Source of the DNA: Bog-793 sp050014835
Lineage (GTDB): Bacteria > Actinomycetota > Acidimicrobiia > Acidimicrobiales > Bog-793
DNA length: 15,279 bases
Reading direction: 5' to 3'
Assembly: GCA_050014835.1 (NCBI GenBank)
Contig: JBEKCO010000039.1
Span: forward strand, 1-15,279
Shown: positions 1 to 5,083 of the stretch, one piece after another
How the letters are laid out: every line of letters begins with the position of its first letter
Numbering within the stretch: the stretch's first letter is position 1
Made by a program: the position numbers and the translations under genes
The notes under the pieces: model-generated
What the model saw: the letters and a program-made list of their open reading frames with translations, nothing else
Told to the model about the DNA's origin: nothing
Database searches by the model: none

Positions 1-186
1 GGCTTTGCGCCCCCCGCCGGGGCGATCGGCGAGTACAACGGCAAGTTCATGGTCAACCAGCAGGTCCTGCGCGGGAGCTGCCGGGCGACCCCACCGGGGC
101 ACGCCCGGCGCACCTACCGCAATTTCTTCCGCCCGCACGCCCGATGGATGTTCGCTGGGGTCCGGCTCGCCCGCGACGCCACCTGA
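1..186 (+). CDS. egtB: EgtB (iminium/hercynylcysteine sulfoxide-forming sulfoxide synthase), C-terminal 61 residues, 5' end outside window
   Basis: Reading frame 1 is open from the first base to TGA at 184-186 and encodes the end of an FGE-sulfatase-type domain. Visible residues include GEYNGKFMVNQQVLRG (10-25), then ATPPGHARRTYRNFF (30-44) and ARWMFAGVRLARD. This string is characteristic of the C-terminus of EgtB, the non-haem iron enzyme that joins hercynine to gamma-glutamylcysteine and oxidises the sulfur during ergothioneine synthesis. The catalytic DinB-like N-terminal half lies upstream of the window, so neither start nor operon context can be judged. One oddity: the loop reads LRG-SCR-ATP, where I remember the family as LRG-GSC-ATP or similar. 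A different member of the EgtB/OvoA/SUMF1 superfamily is possible but less likely. Confidence 0.85.
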   Translation, partial: GFAPPAGAIGEYNGKFMVNQQVLRGSCRATPPGHARRTYRNFFRPHARWMFAGVRLARDAT

Positions 187-331
187 CCAGCAGGTCCGAC
201 CGGGCCCAGCCTCCTCATTCGACGCGACCGAAGCGCGAGCGGCTGCGCGGACAGGGGTACAGATCGTCGGAAGTTTGCGCCAAACAAAGACATTGACGGC
301 AAGCCGGGCTCGCGATTACCGATGGGTTCGA

Positions 332-350
332 GGCGTCGGTGGTGCCGACC
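332..350 (+). repeat. 19-bp exact direct repeat, copy 1 (copy 2 at 775-793)
   Basis: The string GGCGTCGGTGGTGCCGACC occurs here in non-coding sequence and again at 775-793 inside the start of the channel gene, where it encodes part of ASVVPT. The flanks do not match. The unit contains GTCGG-N5-CCGAC, a small inverted repeat. It may be chance in GC-rich DNA or the trace of a local duplication. Confidence 0.4.
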
Positions 351-432
351 AGGATCGGCACATCCCGGTTGGGCGCCACGATCTCGGCATCTGAACGATC
401 CCGGGCGGTGCAGCGTCGCCATCGAATCTCTG

Positions 433-452
433 CACGTCAGGATGAGGACGTG
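433..452. promoter_or_regulatory. Inverted repeat CACGTC-N8-GACGTG, operator-like
   Basis: The 6-bp arms CACGTC (433-438) and GACGTG (447-452) are perfect reverse complements with an 8-nt spacer. The centre-to-centre distance of 14 bp is wider than one helical turn. It sits about 235 bp upstream of the leader ORF. A regulator-binding site is an inference from symmetry only; the regulator is unknown. Confidence 0.3.
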
Positions 453-533
453 GATCGGCACAACCTCCGTACAAACTGCCCCGGTGGGCGCTGCTCGACA
501 TGTGGTCCCCCCTCTCCGATCACGCGGTGACGC

Positions 534-547
534 CGAGCGGCCGCTCG
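534..547. repeat. 14-bp perfect palindrome CGAGCGGCCGCTCG
   Basis: The 14 bases are fully self-complementary with no spacer. They are followed directly by two CTCGAG hexamers (544-549 and 551-556), and GCCGA (532-536) can pair with TCGGC (557-561) around the whole block. It could be a regulator site or a structured RNA element. In very GC-rich DNA such symmetry also arises by chance. Confidence 0.3.
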
Positions 548-617
548 AGCCTCGAGTCGGCACAGAGGGCTGTCGCGGCTGTGGTTCCGCCCGTGTGCTC
601 GGTCTCCGCCCGCGAGT

Positions 618-634
618 AGGTTGGTCGCCGACCT
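618..634. promoter_or_regulatory. Short hairpin upstream of the leader ORF
   Basis: AGGTTGG (618-624) pairs with CCGACCT (628-634) through seven pairs, one of them G-T, around a TCG loop. It lies about 40 bp ahead of the leader ORF's Shine-Dalgarno. If the transcript starts upstream, it would be part of the 5' untranslated region. No downstream U-run follows, so it is not an obvious terminator. Confidence 0.25.
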
Positions 635-687
635 CGTCCAGAGTTCGAGCTGACCTTGGTCGGATTCCTCGCGACGGGAGGATCAAA

Positions 688-732
688 ATGTGCAGCGGTG
701 TGGCACGCGTTTCGCTCGCAGGCGTACCGTGA
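688..732 (+). CDS. Putative 14-residue leader peptide (uORF) ahead of the channel gene
   Basis: ATG at 688 is preceded by a near-consensus Shine-Dalgarno GGGAGGA (676-682) with a 5-nt spacer, the best ribosome-binding site in this part of the window. The frame encodes MCSGVARVSLAGVP and stops at TGA 730-732, 7 nt before the ATG (740) of the MIP channel gene. That downstream ATG has no recognisable Shine-Dalgarno of its own. The simplest reading is a small translated leader that couples or gates channel translation by termination-reinitiation. An alternative is a frameshift that removed a longer channel N-terminus. There is no homology support, so peptide function is unknown. Confidence 0.45.
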   Translation: MCSGVARVSLAGVP

Positions 733-739
733 CAGCCCG

Positions 740-1654
740 ATGACCAGTCACACCTCCCCGTCGACCCCGGCACCGGCGTCGGTGGTGCCGACCGTCGAGA
801 CATCGAACGCTATCGCCCGCCGATTCGACTTCCGGGACGACCGCTACGAAGGCCGCCGACTTTTCTCGGAGGTCCTCGGGACGTTCCTTCTGGTCTTGGT
901 CGCAGTCGGCGGCGGAATGGTCAACGCCCGCTTCGGCGGCACCGCCATCCCCTATGAAGCGCGAGTCGTCGCACCGGCCCTGATGGTGGCGGCCGTGATC
1001 TTGTTCATGGGCGCGGTCGGCGGAGCTCACCTCAACCCCGTGGTCAGCGTCGCCTTTGCCCTACGGCGCGACTTCCCTTGGAAGCGGGTCCCCGCCTACA
1101 TCGCCGCCCAATTGCTTGGTGCCGTCCTGGCCACGTTGTTGCTCTGGGCGCTCATCGGCAAACAAGGCTCGGCTGGCCTGACCCTTCCGGGCCATGGCAT
1201 CTCGACGCTCACCGCGATGCTTTGGGAACTGGTGCTCACCGTGGGGTTGGTGAGCACCATCCTCGGGACGGCGTCCGGAGCGCAGCAGCTCGGACCGGTC
1301 GCCGCCATCGGCGTCGGCAGCTACATCGCGTTGGCGGGGCTCTGGGGAGCGCCTGTCAGCGGGGCTTCGATGAACCCAGTCCGGTCGCTCGGGCCGGCCC
1401 TGGTGCTCAATGACTGGACCTCGTGGTGGGCATACCTGGTCGGTCCGGCGGTGGGCGCGGTGGTAGCGGTCGGCATCGCCTGGCTCCTTCGGGGTCCCGG
1501 TGGCGGCATAACCGGAAAGTCGGCGGCCCAGGGCACGCTGGGCACTCGGTGGATGCCCGGGCCAGTCGCTGCTCCGGCGCCGGCTCCTACTGGTCTCCAG
1601 AGCCCCGCTGGAGGCGACACCGCGACGGCCGAGGGGCCGCCGACAACGGGATAG
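740..1654 (+). CDS. MIP-family channel (aquaporin / glycerol-facilitator type)
   Basis: The protein has 304 residues and carries the two half-repeats of major intrinsic proteins. The first pore box is in GGAHLNPVVS (NPV, 99-101) and the second in GASMNPVRSLGPAL (NPV, 212-214) with the conserved selectivity-filter arginine at 215. Both boxes have valine in place of the usual alanine of NPA. Hydrophobic stretches near 43-60, 78-95, 118-139, 160-178, 185-203 and 229-250 fit six membrane helices. A Ser/Pro/Ala-rich N-terminal tail (about 35 residues) and a Pro/Gly-rich C-terminal tail (about 50 residues) are extra. It should conduct water or small neutral solutes across the cytoplasmic membrane; substrate cannot be assigned. 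ATG 740 was chosen because it starts 7 nt after the leader ORF; it lacks a Shine-Dalgarno. It converges on the response-regulator gene with a 62-bp gap and no clear terminator. Confidence 0.88.
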   Translation: MTSHTSPSTPAPASVVPTVETSNAIARRFDFRDDRYEGRRLFSEVLGTFLLVLVAVGGGMVNARFGGTAIPYEARVVAPALMVAAVILFMGAVGGAHLNPVVSVAFALRRDFPWKRVPAYIAAQLLGAVLATLLLWALIGKQGSAGLTLPGHGISTLTAMLWELVLTVGLVSTILGTASGAQQLGPVAAIGVGSYIALAGLWGAPVSGASMNPVRSLGPALVLNDWTSWWAYLVGPAVGAVVAVGIAWLLRGPGGGITGKSAAQGTLGTRWMPGPVAAPAPAPTGLQSPAGGDTATAEGPPTTG

Positions 1655-1716
1655 ATCGGCGCATCCTCTTCACCGAACGGGTGCGGTTGGCAGCTTCCCC
1701 GCCGGACACGGCCGCG

Positions 1717-2373
1717 CTAGCGCAACCGGTGCTCTTTGTCGGCGAGGCGCGCCGCGAAGACCGCGGCCTCGGTCCGGCGCTGCATCCCGAGCTTCGAAAG
1801 GATGTTCGAGACGTAGTTCTTCACTGTCTTCTCCGCGAGGTATAGCTCGGCGCCGATCTCGCGGTTCGTCTTGCCCTCCGCCACGAGATCGAGGACGCGT
1901 CGCTCCCGAGAGGTCAGGCGCGCCAGCCGCTCGTCGTCGGGCCCCCCGGTCCGCATCCGGTCGATGAGCTTCTGCGTGAGCGCCGGGTCGAGGAGCGACT
2001 CGCCGCGGGCCGCCCGCTTCACGCTGCCGACGATGTCGCGACCGCGCACCTCCTTCAGCAGGTAACCGGCGGCTCCCGCCATGATCGCGGCGAAGAGCGC
2101 CTCGTCGTCGGCGAACGACGTGAGCATGAGGCAGGCGATCTCCGGGTGCGCCGATCGGATCTCCCGGCAGACGGCGATTCCGTCGGTCTCCCCCTCGCCG
2201 AGCCGGACGTCGAGGATCGCGACGTCCGGGTGGATCGCGGCGATCCGCGACAGCGCCTCCTCAGCCGACGAGGCCTCGCCGACGACGGCGATGTTCTCGT
2301 CGGCGTTCTCGAGCAGATCCCGGAGGCCCGCCCGGACGACCTCGTGATCGTCGAGGAGGAAGACGTTGATCAT
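1717..2373 (-). CDS. NarL/FixJ-family response regulator, DevR/DosR-like
   Basis: This 218-residue protein has a receiver domain followed by a LuxR-type helix-turn-helix. The receiver (1-120) shows the acidic pair D8/D9, phospho-acceptor D55 in VAILDVRL, T85 and K107 in YLLKE. The DNA-binding domain (about 150-212) contains LTSRERRVLDLVAEGKTN and the recognition helix AEKTVKNYVSNILSKLGMQRR, split here at residues 180-200. The helix and the following TEAAVFAARL closely resemble mycobacterial DevR/DosR. It should be a transcription factor activated by a partner histidine kinase. No kinase gene is in the window, so it looks orphan here. ATG 2373 is preceded by GGAG with a 5-nt spacer. I saw no clear DevR-box palindrome nearby. 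It lies downstream of the SulP remnant on the same strand. Confidence 0.92.
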   Translation of the reverse strand: MINVFLLDDHEVVRAGLRDLLENADENIAVVGEASSAEEALSRIAAIHPDVAILDVRLGEGETDGIAVCREIRSAHPEIACLMLTSFADDEALFAAIMAGAAGYLLKEVRGRDIVGSVKRAARGESLLDPALTQKLIDRMRTGGPDDERLARLTSRERRVLDLVAEGKTNREIGAELYLAEKTVKNYVSNILSKLGMQRRTEAAVFAARLADKEHRLR

Positions 2374-2415
2374 CTCGACTCCAGTCTCGTCCGGAATGCC
2401 GCCGCGACGCGATGC

Positions 2416-2430
2416 GGTGGCGTCACCACC
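2416..2430 (-). promoter_or_regulatory. Inverted repeat GGTGG-N5-CCACC upstream of the response regulator
   Basis: Perfect 5-bp arms (2416-2420 and 2426-2430) flank CGTCA. The element lies 43-57 bp upstream of the response-regulator ATG and abuts the stop codon of the SulP remnant. It could be an operator or a small hairpin in the transcript. Evidence is symmetry and position only. Confidence 0.25.
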
Positions 2431-2741
2431 TTACGGTCGCCCCGCCCCGGGCTGGCCAGCCGGGCGGGTGGATAGAAGCCCCTGGACCGCGGCGTCGACG
2501 GTCGGGTAGAGGTGCGTCGCGCCGAAGACCGCGATGGCGAGCGAGCCGTCGATGAATGCGGCGTGCCCCGCCATCACCGGCATCCCGGCGAGCCGGGCCG
2601 TGGCGACCGCTCCGGGATGGCGCTGGCGGCGAGCAGGATCCCGGCGAGCAGTTCGGGGCCGACGGCGCGGCGCCGCCACGGCAGGATCGTCGGGAAGAGC
2701 GGGATCGCGAAACCCGTACGCCGATCGCTGCGCGCGCTCAT
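2431..2741 (-). pseudogene. Frameshifted, truncated N-terminal remnant of a SulP-family anion (sulfate-type) transporter
   Basis: ATG 2741 follows a perfect AAGGAGG (2753-2759) and opens MSARSDRRTGFAIPLF, then a basic WRRR and LLAGILLAASAIPE, ending at residue 44 (codon 2612-2610). The frame then runs into non-sense and stops. Restoring one G next to 2610 joins it to the other frame, giving AVATARLAGMPVMAGH, AAFIDGSLAIAVFGATHLY and a DAAV box before TAA at 2431. The composite of about 103 residues follows the SulP N-terminus in order: basic LP-WRR segment, LxAGxxxAxxxIPE helix, RLAGxP, AxFGxxxxL, DAAV. SulP proteins usually exceed 500 residues, so most membrane helices and the STAS domain are missing; the response-regulator gene follows instead. 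The intact start site suggests recent decay. A base error could explain the shift but not the truncation. Confidence 0.7.
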
Positions 2742-2836
2742 CCGCCAACGGTCCTCCTTGGGCGGTTTCCGATGGTAGGACGAGTGACGCTCGCGAGCCA
2801 TCCTCGACGCCCGTAGACCGCTCCGGCGGGACCGGG

Positions 2837-2853
2837 GTCGCGTGGCCCGCGAC
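2837..2853. promoter_or_regulatory. Inverted repeat GTCGCG-N5-CGCGAC in the divergent region before araM
   Basis: Perfect 6-bp arms (2837-2842, 2848-2853) flank TGGCC in the 247-bp region between the leftward SulP remnant and rightward araM. It is the most symmetric element upstream of araM, 136 bp from its start, and could bind a regulator. No convincing -35/-10 pair is visible around it. An in-frame open reading extends from here into araM, but it lacks a good ribosome-binding site. Confidence 0.25.
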
Positions 2854-2988
2854 GGGGGGCGAGCCCAACCTGCCGGAACCGAAGGGTCAGGGATCGCGGT
2901 CGCCTACCCTGTTGTCACGCCTCTCGACGCGCCGGGCGGTCGACGGCGGTTGCCCGTCCGGGGCGAAAACGAAAGGAAGGTCCCGAAC

Positions 2989-4326
2989 GTGTCCCGCGCC
3001 CCAGAGAACCCGGCGGCCCGCGGGTCGGCTTCCCCGCGCTGCTCGTGCGGGGCGATCCACCGCGTGCCGATCGAGGCGATCGTCATCGAGGAGGGCGCGT
3101 TCGACAAGCTCGGCGCCTTCGTCCGGGCACGGCGCTGGTCGAACCCGCTCGTCGTCATGGACGCGAACACCGCGGAGGCGGCCGGGTCCCGCGTCGTGCG
3201 GGAGCTTGCGTCGGGGGGGACCCGCGCAGCGACGCTGTGCTTCCCGGTGCGCCACGGCCTGCTCGCCGACGAGGCGAGCGTTGGCCGTCTCGACGACGTG
3301 CTGGGCCAAACGGCGGCCGATTCGCTCATCGCCGTCGGTTCCGGGGTGATCACCGACATCACGAGATATGTCGCGCACCGCTCGGGACGCGAGTTCGTGA
3401 GCGTGCCGACGGCCGCCTCGATGGACGGGTACGCCTCCGGCGTCGCGGCGATGGAGTTCCACGGCATGAAAGCGACGTTCCCCGCCGTCTGTCCCGTCGC
3501 GATCTTCGCCGACCCCGAGACCGTGGCCGCGGCCCCGCCGGACATGACCCGGTCCGGGGTCGGCGACCTGCTCGGAAAGGCGACGGCGCGAGTCGACTGG
3601 CTGCTCGCCCACGCGCTGTGGGGCGAGGGGTACTGCGCCGAGGTCGAGGCGCGGGTCGTCGGGGCCGTCGTCGAGACCGCCAGCCGGGTCGACGAGATCC
3701 TCGACCGCTCGCCGCAGGCGGTCCCGCTGCTCCTTTCCGGCCTCGTCGAGTCCGGGGTCGCCATGGCCATGGTCGGGAACTCACGACCGGCGAGCGGATG
3801 CGAGCACCACGCCTCGCACTTCTGGGACCTCCTCGCGGCCCAGGGCCACCGGCCCCACGGTCCCCACGGACTCCAGGTCGGCTACGCGACCCGCTTCGCG
3901 ATGCGCCTCCAGCGGTTCGCCCTCGACGGCTCGGTGGCGAAGCTCACGACCCCGCGTCCCGTCCCCGACGGCGCGGGAGCCGGCGCGCCCGGGTCCTGGT
4001 TCGCGGGCCACGGCGCCGAGGTGCGGGCCGTCATGGACGCAAAGCGCCGGTTCGCCTCCGACCACGAGTCGGCGTGGCCGCGGACCGCGGCAGCTTGGCG
4101 GGCGGCGCGGGCGCAGGCGGGCGCGGCGATGGATCTCTTCGGGCTCGTCACCGCGGCGCTCGACGCGGCCCGGATCCCCGCGGAGCCGGGCTTTCTGGGC
4201 CTCGACCGGGCGACGCTCGAGACGACGTTCCGGGTGGCGAACCGGATCCGGGCGCGCTACACGGTCCTCGACTTCTTAGAGGGCCAGAACCGGCTCGGCG
4301 AGGCGGTGGAGGCGGCGCTCGCGTAG
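2989..4326 (+). CDS. araM: sn-glycerol-1-phosphate dehydrogenase (AraM/EgsA family)
   Basis: The protein has 445 residues from GTG 2989, chosen because AGGAAGG (2974-2980) sits 8 nt upstream; the frame is open further upstream without a comparable site. It belongs to the iron-containing-alcohol-dehydrogenase-like G1PDH family, which reduces dihydroxyacetone phosphate to sn-glycerol-1-phosphate with NAD(P)H and a divalent metal. Visible are a Cys-rich start RCSCG (17-21), nucleotide-binding AVGSGVITDITRYVA (115-129), VPTAASMDGYAS (139-150), and the three expected metal ligands: D193 in GDLLGK, H274 in EHHASHF and H293 in GPHGLQVG. In Bacillus subtilis araM belongs to the arabinose operon. Here it faces araD tail-to-tail across a shared hairpin. 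Its contribution to pentose use is unclear from sequence. Confidence 0.9.
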   Translation: MSRAPENPAARGSASPRCSCGAIHRVPIEAIVIEEGAFDKLGAFVRARRWSNPLVVMDANTAEAAGSRVVRELASGGTRAATLCFPVRHGLLADEASVGRLDDVLGQTAADSLIAVGSGVITDITRYVAHRSGREFVSVPTAASMDGYASGVAAMEFHGMKATFPAVCPVAIFADPETVAAAPPDMTRSGVGDLLGKATARVDWLLAHALWGEGYCAEVEARVVGAVVETASRVDEILDRSPQAVPLLLSGLVESGVAMAMVGNSRPASGCEHHASHFWDLLAAQGHRPHGPHGLQVGYATRFAMRLQRFALDGSVAKLTTPRPVPDGAGAGAPGSWFAGHGAEVRAVMDAKRRFASDHESAWPRTAAAWRAARAQAGAAMDLFGLVTAALDAARIPAEPGFLGLDRATLETTFRVANRIRARYTVLDFLEGQNRLGEAVEAALA

Positions 4327-4339
4327 GCCTATGGGCGAC

Positions 4340-4370
4340 GAATCCCGCCGGAAGGGCCGGCCCGGGATTC
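4340..4370. terminator. Bidirectional hairpin terminator between araM and araD
   Basis: GAATCCCG (4340-4347) pairs perfectly with CGGGATTC (4363-4370). Inside, CCGG (4348-4351) can pair with CCGG (4357-4360), leaving a 2-nt bulge. It occupies nearly all of the 48-bp gap between two converging stop codons. There is no long U-run on either side, so termination may be imperfect or need Rho. Confidence 0.7.
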
Positions 4371-4374
4371 GGGG

Positions 4375-5073
4375 TCAGCCAGGTTGCCCGTAATAAGCGC
4401 CGGGTCCGTGCTTCCTCGTGTAGTGGCGTTCGACGACGGCCGCCGCGAGGTTCGGGGCCCCGGGGTGGACGACCAAGGTGAGGAGGGCCATGCGCGCCAC
4501 CTGTTCGAGCGTGACCGCCCGCTCGACCGCCTGCGCGGCGTCGGCGCCCCAGGCGAAAGGCCCGTGGCCGGGGACGAGGGCGCAGGGCACCTCGTCGACC
4601 CCGCGGGCGCGGATCGCCTCGACGAGGACGACCCCGGTGTTCTCCTCGTAGGCGCCGGCCACCTCGTCATCGGTGAGATGCCGGGCGACCGGCACCGGAC
4701 CGGGGCACAGGTCGGCGTGCGTCGTCCCGAGGATCGGGATCTCCCTCCCGGCCTGGGCCCACGCCGTCGCCCAGGTCGAGTGGGTGTGGACGACGCCGCC
4801 GATCTCGGGGAAGGTGCGGTAAAGGAGGAGGTGCGTCGGGAGGTCGGTCGAGGGGTGACGTTCGCCCTCGACGACGTTGCCCGCGAGGTCGACGACGACG
4901 ATGTCCCCGGCGTTCATCCCCGCGTAGGCGACGCCGCTCGGCTTGATCGCGACGAGCCCGGAGCCCCGGTCGATCCCGCTCGCGTTCCCCCACGTCAACG
5001 TCACGAGGCCGTGCGAAACGAGGGCGAGGTTGGCCTCGAGCACCTCCTCACGGAGTCCCTCTCGGATGCTCAT
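4375..5073 (-). CDS. araD: L-ribulose-5-phosphate 4-epimerase
   Basis: The 232-residue protein matches the class II aldolase/epimerase AraD in length (Escherichia coli AraD has 231). It converts L-ribulose-5-P into D-xylulose-5-P by a zinc-dependent retro-aldol step in the cytoplasm. Phosphate and substrate motifs GNAS (29-32) and KPSG (44-47) are present, with STD (75-77). The zinc ligands fit D77, H96 and H98 (VVHTHST) and H170 (PGHGPFAWG). The catalytic pair corresponds to D121 (THADLC) and Y228 (KHGPGAYYGQ). ATG 5073 is preceded by GAGGAGGG, which overlaps the araA stop region; the two genes are 10 bp apart and surely cotranscribed. It is the last gene of the leftward operon. The frame remains open upstream into araA, but that extension is antisense-frame noise. 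Confidence 0.96.
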   Translation of the reverse strand: MSIREGLREEVLEANLALVSHGLVTLTWGNASGIDRGSGLVAIKPSGVAYAGMNAGDIVVVDLAGNVVEGERHPSTDLPTHLLLYRTFPEIGGVVHTHSTWATAWAQAGREIPILGTTHADLCPGPVPVARHLTDDEVAGAYEENTGVVLVEAIRARGVDEVPCALVPGHGPFAWGADAAQAVERAVTLEQVARMALLTLVVHPGAPNLAAAVVERHYTRKHGPGAYYGQPG

Positions 5074-5083
5074 CTCGCCCTCC

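Larger units (their letters stand above)
187..687. other. Roughly 500-bp intergenic gap, no convincing gene, several inverted repeats
   Basis: I see no supported coding sequence between egtB and the leader ORF of the channel gene; the open frames here lack ribosome-binding sites and recognisable protein motifs. Besides the inverted repeats listed separately, there is GTTTG-CGC-CAAAC at 273-285. This is followed by a TTGACG at 293-298 with a weak TTACCG 17 bp further on (316-321), a poor but possible promoter pointing right. The 11-mer GGATCGGCACA occurs twice, at 352-362 and 452-462, exactly 100 bp apart. No U-tract terminator for egtB is apparent. Confidence 0.6.

Noticed and set aside
537..556. 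Adjacent NotI (GCGGCCGC) and two XhoI (CTCGAG) sites, considered as a cloning-vector scar
   Set aside because: No other vector sequence is present, and such sites are common in GC-rich DNA. The flanks continue without a break.
114..803. Long minus-strand open frame of 229 codons over the egtB-channel gap
   Set aside because: It overlaps egtB and the channel N-terminus, is rich in Arg/Pro/Gly typical of GC-rich antisense frames, has no protein motif and no convincing ribosome site.
2842..2988. N-terminal extension of araM to an upstream ATG or GTG
   Set aside because: The extra 49 codons have no ribosome-binding site or family match, whereas GTG 2989 has AGGAAGG at 8 nt and the family's usual N-terminus begins shortly after.
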